Below are positions 1-10,790 of a stretch of 64,000 bases of DNA, piece by piece. The stretch lies in the NCBI GenBank assembly GCA_030544215.1, contig JARZZO010000006.1, positions 50,072,501 through 50,136,500 on the forward strand. Reading direction: 5' to 3'. Within the stretch, counting starts at the first letter, position 1; each line of letters begins with the position of its first letter. The translations under genes were made by a program, and so were the position numbers. This stretch comes from Zantedeschia hybrid cultivar (Eukaryota; Streptophyta; Magnoliopsida; Alismatales; Araceae). The notes beneath the pieces are model-generated. The model was not told the origin of the DNA and did no database searches. It was given only the letters and a program-made list of their open reading frames with translations.

Positions 1-233
1 CGGCGGATTGATGCTGAGGTGTCCTCTCTTCGAGTCCAACTTGGAGTTACTGAGCATGAGAGGTGTAGCATAGAAGAACGTTATCGGCGCGCTCGTCAGC
101 GGGCTCAGGAGAGAGGAGGAGCGCCTTTACTGCCAGCGTCGCTATCTCTTTAGGTCAGGCTGGGCCAAGTATGATGGGGCCACCACCTCCACCGTCGAGA
201 GCGCCAGCACCAGATTCCCAAGACGAGGCCTAG
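1..233 (+). pseudogene. 3' end of antisense mobile-domain/coiled-coil gene, copy A
   Basis: These bases match the last exon of the plus-strand gene at 49,231-52,189. Both encode a charged coiled-coil stretch (SSLRVQ, EHER, SIEE, AQERG) followed by a glycine/proline-rich tail (MGPPPPP). In this copy a small deletion near base 120 shifts the frame, and a TAG at 231-233 precedes the position of the usual end. The gene lies on the opposite strand to the Tat A pol genes, downstream of integrase, as in Tat B. Upstream exons are outside the window. Confidence 0.75.
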
Positions 234-689
234 AGCCAATTTGATGAGGGAGTCGGTAAGAGCCATCCATGGATGCTGCGGATATCATCTGATGTTCCTT
301 TTGAGTCCTGATGATGGACTTTTCATCTCTTCTCTTATATATACAAAACTCTTGATATGAATGAACGGAACTTTTCATATTTCGCCTATCTATTTTTTCT
401 TACTCCATCCTATGCCCTGTATAATGACTTGAAGAAACAAGTTAAATGTATGTTCTGGCTTAGCCCCTTGCCCGGTTAGATAACCAACTACTTGATCCTA
501 TTCTTGGTAGAAGGGTCAAGGGGTAAAGTCTTTATTCAATGAAGGCAAATAAAAAATAGATAATTAAAGACAACAATTAATAATGCAACATACAAGCACA
601 TAGATGCTCGCTGGAAGTAAAAATGCAACACACATGATGTGACAAGCGGATGCTAATTAAAATTCGAAAATCTTTCTTTGTGTCTTGAC
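234..689. other. Non-coding Tat spacer between convergent genes (copy A)
   Basis: No gene is visible. The segment aligns with 52,190-52,585 of Tat B; both contain the phrase CTTGGTAGAAGGGTCAAGG near 505 and 52,446. It follows the plus-strand coiled-coil gene and leads into the T-rich repeat, so it is probably the 3' untranslated and intergenic spacer of that gene. Confidence 0.6.
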
Positions 690-935
690 ATATCCATTTT
701 TTTTTTTTTGTGGTTTTCAAAAATCCATCTTTTGATGCTTTTGAAATATCCATTTTCTTTTATGCTTTTGAAATATCTTTTTTTTTTGTGCTTTTGAAAT
801 ATCCATCTTTTTGTACTTCTCAAATATTCAATTTTTTTGTACTTTTCAAATATTCAATTTTTTTTGTGCTTTTGAAATATTCAAAATTTTTGTGCTTTTG
901 AAATATCCGTTTTTTTATACTTTTCAAATATAATA
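690..935. repeat. T-rich tandem repeat, copy A
   Basis: About ten imperfect units of the form TTTTGAAATATYCAWTTTTTT, each about 20-25 bases. The same repeat occurs at 52,586-52,990 in Tat B at the same place, between the 3' end of the antisense gene and the 3' end of integrase. The open frames across it encode only F/I/S-rich low-complexity strings and are not genes. Confidence 0.85.
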
Positions 936-1135
936 AAGCAAGAAAGGATTGTACTTTACACTTCCAGTCAAGCTGTCAGTTTTCCTTAGACCTCACATCT
1001 CTTGTTACTCAAGGACAAAGCGTGTTTTGTGTGCGGTAGGCACCTAAATTCAGTTATCAAAGACTAACGAGAGAATTTAGTACTTCAAATTTTCTGACCC
1101 CATTAGTCTTTGCACAATGCTAGTCGACACCTAAT

Positions 1136-1451
1136 CTAAGGGTAGTAGTTCTTAAGATATAAACCGTTCCAAGGATGAGATAGTTCTTGACCTTATGCAT
1201 TAACTAGCTTGTAAGCGTTACCAGGGAAAGTAATCGAGATAATATAGGATCCTTCCCAATTGGGTTGGAGTTTAGAACGTGGACCACCAGGTTTTATGAA
1301 AATTCTTTTGACTACCATTTCACCGACTTTGAATTTGCGTTCAATAACTTTCTTTTGATAAAAACGTGCTAATCTATTTTAATAAAGTCGTGCATGATTA
1401 GCAGTTGACCACCTTTCTCGTCTAAGAGTTCCAACCGAGCGAGGAGTGCAG
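1136..1451 (-). pseudogene. Tat A integrase C-terminal part
   Basis: Read on minus, this encodes the end of a Gypsy integrase, with a basic stretch followed by a conserved WEGPY-like block and the final HPWN...KKYYP segment ending at TAG (1,136-1,138). Tat B has the same end at 53,753. The reading continues on the far side of the inserted Copia element at 10,796. Bases 936-1,135 show no gene and correspond to 53,550-53,752. Confidence 0.7.
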
Positions 1452-3003
1452 TGTTGGGTTTTCTCGGTTTCTCATGATCGCTCACGCAGCGGAAACTAAA
1501 AAAAATACAGCGATCCGTTCCCGTTTCGAAATCTAAAATACGATAATCGGATTATCAAAGTTCTCACCGTGTGCAGATTCGAATCCGCAACCGTTTGGTT
1601 CCGTCGGTGCGACACCGCAAGCCGCGCAAGCGCTCGGCCTCTAGCGAAGTCCACGCGATCCTCCCCACGACGGATATCCTCACATTCCTCATTCTTCGCA
1701 GCCCACGAAGCCTCCGCCGGTTGCCGCAATGATCGCCGCAACGTACGGACGATTTCCCGTCGAACGGGATTCGGAGAAACGGCAGAGCAGATCTGGATCT
1801 GCCTGGGCGCCAGAGAAAGACAGAAACTGAGGAGGGGCGACTAGGGTTAGCAGCAGCTTGGCCTGCTCAGCCCGTTCGCAATGTTTTATACTATCCACGC
1901 GGTTTTTCATAAAAACCCCTAGTTTATATAAAACCCACTTATTTATCCATCACCTTGAGAATCATTTGCGTGTGACCTTCTAGGCCCAAGTACCAGTCCA
2001 GTTAATGGCCCGACAAGCCCAGTGACTCCTCACTAGCTTTATTAATCAATTAATAACCCTTTATTAATTAATTAATCCATCGAATTGATGTCGCACATCG
2101 AATTCGACCGGGCCTCCGATCACGTTGGGTGCCAAGCAACACCGCGTGATCCCAGAAGGTATTTGGGGTTAAGTAACCCACTCTTGGAACCTTTCCGCCG
2201 ACAGTTACCGCGTGGATATAATCCTTCATTCGTACAATGCTATCGAGTCAACTCAGGGTATGGCGAGCTGTGAAACCCAAACCAGTCGACTCACTTGGAT
2301 TGGATGCCGCAAATGAATATCGAAAAACTCCTTTCCCGATATTATCGTCCGCCCTGGCCAGGAACTTTCGCACATCCTTCCTAGAGCATTCTCTCTCTAA
2401 GTACCGAGAGCGAATGATTCCTTATTGACACACAATTCCCTTCGACGGTATTCCGCTGTACCCAATCCTTGGCGTATTAGAATCCCGCGGCTAGAGATTC
2501 GTAAACCAAGGTCAAAGCACAGAAGTCCACCGCCAAGGTGTCCTTGGTGTCTCAGGTCAGAGGACCATCCACGCAACTGCGACAATAGAATCAAGCTAGT
2601 TGACAGTGAGGTACAATACCATCCAGCGATTCAGTCGAATCAGTTCAATGAACTCATTCTCCAATGAGCACCTACAGATTCGCCTTAGTGTCTCCACACA
2701 AATGACTTATGAGATCAGTCACCCTCATCATATGAGCAGAAGTAATCTGTACTAGTCTAACCGGATATCCGATGTCCTTCTCGGATATCCTCCGACTAGG
2801 AACGATTAAGAATATGTGTGTTTAAGTGATCAGTCTCATTAGTATGATCTCATCATAATCTGATCACCATAGCACATATTCACAGACTTCATTATGAAAC
2901 GATAATTAACGCGATTTACACATAATGAATATTATGCCAATATATTAATAAATGAACGAGATTTACATTGTTAGATTGGCTTGTAGGCCACCTAATACTA
3001 ACA
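1452..3003 (-). repeat. 3' LTR of Copia 1
   Basis: A 1,552-bp terminal repeat, nearly identical to 9,240-10,790. Related LTRs occur at 28,911, 32,416, 43,423, 57,237 and 60,469. Short open frames inside it on either strand recur in all copies only because the DNA is repeated. Confidence 0.95.
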
Positions 3004-3014
3004 ATCTGCCACTT
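3004..3014 (-). other. Polypurine tract of Copia 1
   Basis: On minus the bases just before the 3' LTR read AAGTGGCAGAT. This matches AAGTGGGAGAT at the same place in the Copia at 28,911-33,991. It primes plus-strand DNA synthesis in LTR elements. Confidence 0.75.
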
Positions 3015-4533
3015 GGACTAAAGCCAACCACCTTTATACAATAAGCCTATAGACTCTAGGTGACGCTCAAACACAATTTGAGCCAACGGCTTTGTCAGTG
3101 GATCTGCTACATGGTCGACGGGTGGAACTCTTTCCACTACTAAATCTCCTCTGGATAATATGAAAGCGCCTCAGAACATCTTTCGATTTCTGATGAGACT
3201 ATGGCTCTTTCACTTGTGCAATAGTCCCATTGTTGTCGCACAACAGGGGAACATGATCAAGGATACTGGGAACTGTGTCAAGGTCGGTGATGAACTTCTT
3301 CGACCACACTATTTCCTTGAAAGCTTCAGTTGCAGCGATGTGCTCAGCTTTAGTCGTCGAATATGCAGTGGTTGCTTGCTTGGAACTCTTCCAGCACACT
3401 GCGTCTCCGTTCAAAGTAAACACGAATCCAGATGTTGACTTGCTATCATCCGGATCTGACTGGAAACTCGAGTTAGTAAAGCCTCGCAGTTTCAAGTCAC
3501 CTCCTCCATAGACAAGGAATATATCCTTAGTTCTTCTCAAGTACTTAAGGATACATTTCACTACCTTCCAGTGCTCTTCGCCTGGATCAGCCTGAAATCT
3601 TCTCGTAACACATAGAGCAAATGCAACATCAGGCCGTGTACATAGCATGGCATATATGATAGATCCTATGGCAGAGGCATAGGGTATTCTATCTATGAAT
3701 GCCCTTTCATCAGGAGTCTTAGGAGACTGTTCCTTTGAGAGAATAATTCCATGTCTCATCGGTATGAGACCTCTCTTGGAATTTTCCATGCCAAACCTTT
3801 TGACTATGGTATCTATGTACAAAGATTGGGTCATTCCAAGCATCCTCTTTGATCTATCTCTATAGATCCGTATTCCCAACACGTAGGATGCTTCTCCCAA
3901 ATCCTTCATGGAGAAGTGTTTCGACAGCCAGATCTTTACTGATGACATCATAGCTACATCATTCCCAATGAGTAGTATGTCATCTACGTAAAGAACTAGA
4001 AAAGTGACTGCACTCCCACTGGTCTTCTTGTACACACAAGGCTCATCTTTATTCTTAATGAAGTTATAAGACTTGACAGCCTCATCAAATCTTATGTTCC
4101 AGCTCCGGGAAGCTTGCTTCAGTCCATAAATGGACCTCTGAATCTTGCACACTTTATCTGGAGATTCTTTGGATGTGAAACCTTCTAGTTGTATCATATA
4201 CACCTCTTCCTAAAGGATACCATTGAGGAAGGCAGTCTTCACATCCATCTGCCAGATTTCATAATCAAAATGTGCAGCAATGGCGAGCAGAACTCTGATC
4301 GACTTTATCATGGCAACTGGTGAGAAAGTCTCGTCATAGTCAATTCCTTGCCTTTGACGATATCCCTTTGTCACCAACCTTGCCTTATAAGTGTCGATCC
4401 GTCCATCAGCACCGATCTTTCTCTTAAAGATCCACTTGCAACCGATGGGTACAATACCCTCGGGCAAGTCCTTCAAGTTCCAAACTTGGTTGGTGTACAT
4501 GGACTGGATTTCTGAGTTCAGGATTATCGCCAT
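3015..4533 (-). pseudogene. Copia 1 reverse transcriptase and RNase H
   Basis: The reverse transcriptase starts near 4,533 and carries the conserved GCKWIFKRK, KARLVTKGY and DVKTAFLNG blocks. A TAG at about 4,208 interrupts it right after LNGIL. The frame then continues (4,203-3,199) with the IYGLKQASR-type block, the YVDDILLIGND active site with both catalytic aspartates, and an RNase H with the GFTNSS and DDSKSTSGF motifs and a late CDNNGTIA block. A second stop at about 3,199 cuts the RNase H tail. Together these copy genomic RNA to DNA and degrade the RNA strand. The start overlaps the end of the integrase frame by a one-base-type frameshift near 4,540. Confidence 0.9.
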
Positions 4534-6122
4534 TTCCCGGCTTTTGGGCCTTCTTTGGCCTCCTGGTAGGTCTTAGGATCATCATCCTCATTATATTCCA
4601 CCTTGGACTCACCTTCAGCAATATGTCCCACATATCGTTCAAGTAGTCTAGGTATTCTACCAGATCTACGAGGCTCATCTGTGTGTACCTGAACAGGTTC
4701 AGGAACTGATATCGCATCTGATGATAATGTAGCTGTTTGGGGATCTGGAACCTCTTCCAGTACTATTTTACTCCCACTGTCCTCCTGGAGAAGGTATTCC
4801 TCTTCCAAGAAGACAGCTTTCCTGGTGACAAACACCTTTTGTTCACCAGGATGGTAAAAATAGTATCCAAAGGTTTCCTTTGGATATCCCACAAACCTGC
4901 AATTATCAGTTCGTGATTCCAGCTTGTCTGGATCATGCCTCTTTACATGAGCAGGACAACCCCAGACTTTAACATGTTTAAATTCTGGTTTCCTGCCTTT
5001 CCATATCTCATATGGAGTAGAGGCCACAGACTTGCTGGGTACTCTGTTCAGTAGGTATGCTGCTGACTCTAGAGCATACCCCCAGAGGGACACTAGTAAT
5101 CCTGAAAAGCTCATCATGGATCGCACCATGTCCAACAAGGTGCCATTCCTCCTTTCTGATACACCATTCATCTGTGGTGTATATGGAGGGGTCAGCTGAT
5201 AAAGGATACCATTATCCTTTAAGAATTGTGTGAAGTTAGTACTTAAGTATTCTCCTCCTCGATCTGATCGAAGAGCTTTAATACTCTTTCCTAACTGCTT
5301 CTCCACCTCATTCTTGAACTCCTTGAACTTCTCAAATGCTTCCGACTTGTACTTCATTAAGTACACATAGCCGAATCTTGAGAAGTCATCGATGAACGTG
5401 ATGAAGTAAGAAAATCCACCTTTGACTTGGGTGGACATTGGACCACATACATCTGAATGTATTAGTTCCAAAATGTCCTTGGCACGTTCTCCATGTCCAC
5501 TAAATGGAGATTTTGCCATCTTTCCCATAAGGCAGGATTCGCATGTTGCAAACGATTCATAATCGAATATTGTTAAGTAACCATGCTTGTACAACTTTTG
5601 CAACCTGCTTTCGCCAATGTGTCCAAGTCTACAATGCCACATGTAGGCTTGGTTCACACAATTCTTGTTCTTCTTAAGAGCATTATCAATTTGAAGATTG
5701 TAATAAGAAACATCTAATAGATATAGACCGTTGACTAAAGATGCTGAAGCTATTGATTTATTACCATAATAAATCGAACAACTTCTATTTTCAATAGTCA
5801 ACCTATATCCTATCTTGTCCAAACAAGATATTGATATGATGTTCTTTATTATGCTAGGAACATAATAACAATCTTCTAATGATAAGGCGCCTCCCGATGG
5901 AAGCCTGAGGTTTGTTGTCCCAACAGCAATCACCGCAACTTTTGCGCCATTTCCTAACCTCAATTCCACCTCGCCTTGTCTCAGCTTGCGCTTACTTGTC
6001 AGCATCTGCACATCATGGCAGATATGAGAAGCACATCCGGTATCTAATACCCACGATGTGGAATCTCTAACTGATAAGTTGATATCTATCATATAGATAT
6101 CTGAAGTTTCAGACAGCTTCAC
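4524..6122 (-). pseudogene. Copia 1 protease-integrase polyprotein segment
   Basis: An open stretch of 532 codons. Residues about 25-35 hold an aspartic-protease-like core in which the usual DSGAS is DTGCASH. The GAG pre-integrase HHCC zinc site follows (HCRLGHIGESRL and CESCLMGK), then the integrase core with HSDVCGP, FIDDFSR, the SDRGGEY block and NGVSERRNG, i.e. the D, D, E catalytic residues. An acidic linker ends near the reverse transcriptase. A frameshift near 4,540 separates it from that domain, and at 6,120 it lacks its own start because it was translated as part of gag-pol. The integrase joins element DNA into the host chromosome. Confidence 0.9.
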
Positions 6123-6422
6123 TCTCCCACGAGCTTTATCATGAAGGAACTCCTTGCAGTTCCTTTTCTAGTGACCATACTGCTTATAGTAGAAGCAGTC
6201 ACCCTTCACTACTCCTTTGCCTTTGTCCTTTGATCTTTTATCGTTAGCTATCATCTCTGCTTCAGGGGCATCCAATGCTGATTCAGCAGGAGGATCAGCT
6301 CCAGGGACGAAGTCAATGCGCTCAGATCTGAAGACATTCTTTAGGCTTTTGAACCAATCTGAGTAGATCAGGTAAGTCAAAACGGCATCAAGTATGCCAC
6401 GGAGTGAGTTATTCGACGACAT
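6123..6422 (-). pseudogene. Copia 1 gag, internally deleted
   Basis: The frame opens with MSSNNSLRGILDA, a typical N-terminus for Copia gag, but only about 84 codons separate it from a zinc-knuckle motif (CFYYKQYGH, then KRNC on the other side of a TAG at about 6,168). A normal Copia gag has some 200 more residues between these points, so most of the capsid region is missing. The CCHC knuckle binds genomic RNA during packaging; here its second cysteine is replaced by tyrosine. A working particle would have to come from another copy. Confidence 0.75.
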
Positions 6423-6609
6423 AATTTCCTACATGAGATAAGTAAAATCTATTTAGCAGATGTTCAATTATTAAAGTTTAAAACAAGACATGGTCTTTTG
6501 TTCAAGTTTAACTCCCACTAATTTTCGACGGACTGTATAACCTTCAGTTATACAGAACGGGAGACGCCGACAGTCTCCTAGTGGGGATCAGAATCTCAAT
6601 GACTTGCAC

Positions 6610-6930
6610 TACAGCCTTGTGGATAGCACAACAAACTGTAATACAATCAGAGAGCACCCAACTCATGGGACTTGCAACTCCTTGCAATATCTGATCATGG
6701 CTTCGGTCCCCAGAGATTTAATGGCCTTGTGGATAGCACAACAAACCACTAATTCTGGTCTAAGCTGACCATTATTACGCGATGAGCATAGATTTGCATG
6801 CAGCCCTTGTAGATAGCACAACAAAGCTACATGGTTCCTCTACCCTGATCATGTAGGCATCTAATGCCATAGCCACAGTTTCTCCTCCCAATTAAGCAGG
6901 CCTTGTGGATAGCACAACAAACCTGCCTAA
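6610..6930 (-). ncRNA. Array of four constant-loop stem-loops in Copia 1 leader
   Basis: Four hairpins at 6,610-6,640, 6,718-6,752, 6,797-6,833 and 6,892-6,930. The plus-strand loop core GTGGATAGCACAACAAA is the same in three copies and has one change in the third. The flanking stems differ: TACAG/CTGTA, TTAATGG/CCACTAA, CATGCAGC/GCTACATG and TTAAGCAGG/CCTGCCTAA. The mismatches in three stems become G-U pairs when the sense (minus) strand is transcribed, which points to selection on RNA structure. A matching array lies in the related element at 63,673-63,989. The array ends about 190 bases before gag, a position suited to packaging, dimerisation or translation control. The function is inferred, not shown. 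Confidence 0.7.
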
Positions 6931-7172
6931 AGTGATTCGAATCCTATGACAATAATGATGGTGGACCACGCGGTAACTTCTCAACTACTCGCGTTACGGC
7001 TTAGAGTTTATTTGAGGGTATTTAGATAACTTTTATCTTAGTCTCTCCTAAGTGATAGTATATAGACATATCGTATATATTTACTAAATACTATAACCTG
7101 CTTTGATTCATAATCAAAAGAAAACAATGCATCACATACATGTCATTAGTGTGGTTATGGATAGCACAGTGG

Positions 7173-7197
7173 GTTTGACTGGAGCCAACAGTCAAAC
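7173..7197 (-). other. Conserved 8-bp hairpin in Copia 1 leader
   Basis: GTTTGACT (7,173-7,180) pairs perfectly with AGTCAAAC (7,190-7,197). The same stem with a different loop occurs in the related leader at 63,416-63,441. A weak fifth copy of the stem-loop array motif (GGATAGCACA) lies next to it at 7,159-7,168. Confidence 0.6.
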
Positions 7198-7786
7198 GCA
7201 CACACAACTTAACACAACAATTATATTACATATCCTGTAATCACATAGGCAAGAGATCTCCATCTTTTCGCCTTCTTGGTTACAACTGTGGATCGTCCTC
7301 GCTCCTTCCTCGGTTGCCTCGATCATATTACATTTAAATTCTAGAATTTATAAGTAAATTGAAGAAGGCCTTATGGCGAGTACAAGAGAGAGAGGGAGGT
7401 AGAAATACATCGGAGTATGAGAGAGAGAGGTGCGCAGACCTCTATTTATTAACAATTAATAATCAAACATACATCTACGATCCACACAATCCATTCATCA
7501 CATGAATAATAAATTAAGTGCATATCCATGACCACGGTGTGTTTTAAACATCCCACACATGATTCAGCACATCACATGGCTAAAACAAATGAGTTTTCAA
7601 AATAAATAATTTTGGCTTTCAAAAAGCTGGGATCCAATCAAAATTGGTATTTGAATTTCGAAAAACTCATTTATTATCTTAACATGCAATTAAATCAAAT
7701 TTAAAAGTAATAAACACACATCACATGCGCACACACTCTGAATTAATAATTCCAGATTATTCCATGCAAATTAGAACAATTCTAAT

Positions 7787-8294
7787 AATCTAACACTTAG
7801 ATTAAACCCCATTAATAATCTAACAATTAGACTATTTAAATACTAATCTAACTCTTAGATTAATCTAACAAAGTTAATTAATAATTTAACACTTAAATTA
7901 ATAATCAACCAAATTAATTATTAACTACTAATCTAACACTTAGATTAGCCAATTAATGTTAATTATTAATTTAACTCTTAAACCAATAATTAACACTAAC
8001 TAATTAATAATTAATTAATCTAACTCTTAGATTAAATGATTAAAGTTATCATTAATTTAACTATTAAATTAATGACTAACAGTAATTAATCAAGAACTAC
8101 TAATTTAACATTTAAATTAGTTATTTAAGTTAATTATTAATTTAACAATTAAATTAATAACTAACTCTAATATTAATTAACAATTAGATGTATTAATAAA
8201 TAATAATCTAACATTTATATTATTATATATTAATCACTAATTTAACAATTAAATTAGATATTTAAAGATAATTATTAGCTTAACCTTTATGCTA
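7787..8294. repeat. Array of about 13 short AT-rich palindromes
   Basis: Seventeen-base units of the form AATCTAAC-NN-TTAGATT or AATTTAAC-NN-TTAAATT recur at about 7,787, 7,817, 7,845, 7,883, 7,930, 7,968, 8,017, 8,054, 8,102, 8,139, 8,205, 8,239 and 8,278. The spacing varies from about 28 to 66 bases and the spacers do not match well, so it is not a simple tandem repeat. Each unit can form a seven-pair hairpin. Confidence 0.75.
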
Positions 8295-9218
8295 ATAATT
8301 AACTCTAATCAAATTACATCTAATTGTTAATTAACATGATTAAAACATTAATGCCCAATTAAAAGAGAATTGAAAATCAATTTAAATTTACAAAATAATT
8401 TTGAATTTAAATTTAATGTTCAATTTAACTTAAATTGGGTCAATGGGGTTTTAGGGGTTTTATATGGGACTTAAAAGGGGGGGTTGTAGTAAGAAAACTG
8501 GCTAAGCCAGCTGGGCTCTCCTGGCCCGAGCCCCTGGCTCGGCCAAGGTCGAGCCATGGCTCGAACCAGCCTGGTATCTAGGTGAGCCAGCCGCCCAGAC
8601 CGCCCAGACTGCCCAGACCGGTCCCATCCGGCCCAGGCCCTGAACCAGCCCATCCCCAACCCCGCACCCGACGGCCTCCCATTGGAAACCCTAACCTGCG
8701 TTGCAGGAAAGGGAAACCGGCGGCGGGGCTCGGCGGCGCCGACCGGTGGCTGGGCCACAGCGTCGGCCGGCATGGCCGGTGTAGCCTCCCGTTGCCGGTG
8801 GGCCCCCCATCGCCGGCGAGGCCCTGCTGAGAAGCCCTAAAGCATGCTAAAAACCCCATCAAAATCTGGTTTTCGGTTTTCAAAAAACCTTATTAGGGCT
8901 GGGTTTTGCAGCTCTCCAAGGGCACTTCGGCGCCGACAATGATGCCGGATCTGCTGTGGTGACTATCACCTAGAGATCCGGGCATCCGGGCCACCATCCC
9001 AACGCTTGGGAATCGCGAAAGAGGCCGCCGAAAACCCGCCGTTCTTCGTCCCACGAAGAACACAAAAAACCCCAAAAATAATTACGAAAATTGCAGAACA
9101 TTAATCCAATTAATTTGTGTTCATCATATGAACACAGATCTTGCAAATAATCGAACATACGGCATGGAATAAATCAAGAAAAAATTAATTCGGAGATCGA
9201 AACAGGACGAGAAACAGT

Positions 9219-9238
9219 GGAACCTGGCTCTGATACCA
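9219..9238 (-). other. Primer-binding site of Copia 1
   Basis: On minus, TGGTATCAGAGCCAGGTT follows the LTR end CCCAACA after a single base. It is complementary to the 3' end of plant initiator tRNA-Met, the usual primer for Copia reverse transcription. Confidence 0.9.
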
Positions 9239-9239
9239 C

Positions 9240-10790
9240 TGTTGGGTTTTCTCGGTTTCTCCTGATCGCTCACGCAGTGGAAACTAAAAAAAATACAGCG
9301 ATCCGTTCCCGTTTCAAAATCTAAAATACGATAATCGGATTATCAAAGTTCTCACCGTGTGTGGATTCGAATCCGCAACCATTTGGTTCCGTAGGTGCGA
9401 CACCGCAAGCCGCGCAAACGCCCGGCCTCTAGCGAAGTCCACGCGATCCTCCCCGCGACGGATATCCTCACGTTCCTCGTTCTTCACAGCCCACGAAGCC
9501 TCCGCCGGTCGCCGCAATGATCGCCGCAACGCACGGACGATTTCCCGTCGAACGGGATTCAGAGAAGCGGTAGAGCATATCTGCATCTGCCTGGGCGCCA
9601 GAGAAAGACATAAACTGAGGAGAGGCGGCTAGGGTTAGCAGCAGCTTGGCCTGCTCAGCCCGTTCGCTATGTTTTAAACTAACCGCACGGTTTTTCATAA
9701 AAACCCCTGGTTTATATAAAACCCACTTATTTATCCATCGCCTTGAGAATCATTTGCGTGTGACCCTCTAGGCCCAAGTACCAGTCCAGTTAATGGCCCA
9801 ACAAGCCCAGTGACTCCTCACTGGCTTTATTAATCAATTAATAACCCTTTATTAATTATTAATCAATCGAATTGATGTCGCACATCGAATTCGACCGGGC
9901 CTCTGATCACGTTGGGTGCCAAGCAACACCGCGTGATCCCAGAAGGTATTTGGGGTTAAGTAACCCACTCTTGGAACCTTTCCGCCGACAGTTACCGCGT
10001 AGATATAATCCTTCATTCGTACAATGCTCTCGAGTCAACTCAGGGTATGGCAAGCTATCAAACCCTAACCGGTCGACTCACTTAGATTGGATGCCGCTGA
10101 TGAATATCGGAAAACTCCTTTCCCGATATTATCGTCCCCCCTGGCCAGGGACTTTCGCGCATCCTTCCTAGAGCATTCTCTCTCTAAGTACCGAGAGCGA
10201 ATGATTCCTTATTGACACACAATTCCCTTCGACGGTATTCCGCTGTACCCAATCCTTGGCGTATTAGAATCCCGCGGCTAGAGATTCGTAAACCAAGGTC
10301 AAAGCACAGAAGTCCACCGCCAAGGTGTCCTTGGTGTCTCAGGTCAGAGGACCATCCACGCAACTGCGACAATAGAATCAAGCTAGTTGACAGTGAGGTA
10401 CAATACCATCCAGCAATTCAGTCGGATCAGTTCAATGAACTCATTCTCCAATGAGCACCTACAGATTCGCCTTAGTGTCTCCACACAAATGACTTATGAG
10501 ATCAGTCACCCTCATCATATGAGCAGGAGTAATCTGTACTAGTCTAACCGGATATCCGATGTCCTTCTCGGATATCCTCCGACTAGGAACGATTAAGAAT
10601 ATGTGTGTTTAAGTGATCAGTCTCATTAGTATGATCTCATCATAATCTGATCACCATAGCACATATTCACGGACTTCATTATGAAACGATAATTAACGCG
10701 ATTTACACATAATGAATATTTTGCCATTATATTAATATATGAACGAGATTTACATTGTTAGATTGGCTTGTAGGCCACCTAATACTAACA
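9240..10790 (-). repeat. 5' LTR of Copia 1
   Basis: A 1,551-bp LTR. On minus it starts at 10,790 and ends at 9,240 beside the primer site. A TATATAAA-like box lies near 9,711-9,720 on minus, in a position suited to the element's promoter. Confidence 0.95.

Larger units (their letters stand above)
6423..9218 (-). other. Long 5' leader of Copia 1
   Basis: About 2.8 kb between the primer site and the gag start, with no supported gene. Read 5' to 3' on minus it holds a GC-rich block (about 8,900-8,480), a very AT-rich block with a palindrome array (8,294-7,787), a strong 8-bp hairpin (7,173-7,197) and a four-member stem-loop array (6,930-6,610). The same order can be seen in the Copia leader at 62,022-64,000. 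Proline/arginine-rich open frames in the GC-rich part overlap on both strands and look fortuitous. Confidence 0.75.
1452..10790 (-). mobile_element. Ty1/Copia retrotransposon 1 (full length, nested in Tat A)
   Basis: A 9.3-kb Copia element bounded by two LTRs (1,452-3,003 and 9,240-10,790) that start TGTTAGTATTAGG and end CCCAACA on minus. The TSD is TGCAG on both sides (1,447-1,451 and 10,791-10,795). The primer site lies next to the right LTR and the purine tract next to the left LTR, so the element reads right to left. The LTRs are very similar; three differences are visible in the first hundred bases or so compared, which suggests a fairly young insertion. Coding content is a shortened gag, then protease-integrase, reverse transcriptase and RNase H. 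It has stops and a frameshift and so is probably not autonomous. A 2.8-kb non-coding leader precedes gag. Confidence 0.95.

Noticed and set aside
710..901. F/I/S-rich frames in the T-rich repeats (also 52,592-52,810)
   Set aside because: Low-complexity translation of a tandem repeat.
6610..6930. CRISPR-like reading of the regularly spaced repeats
   Set aside because: Only four units, spacers are not unique captured sequences, stems covary, and this is plant nuclear DNA inside a retroelement.
8471..8883. Proline/arginine/glycine-rich open frames on both strands in the Copia 1 leader
   Set aside because: They overlap each other in a GC-rich block, have no start or codon signal, and show no counterpart frame in the related leader.
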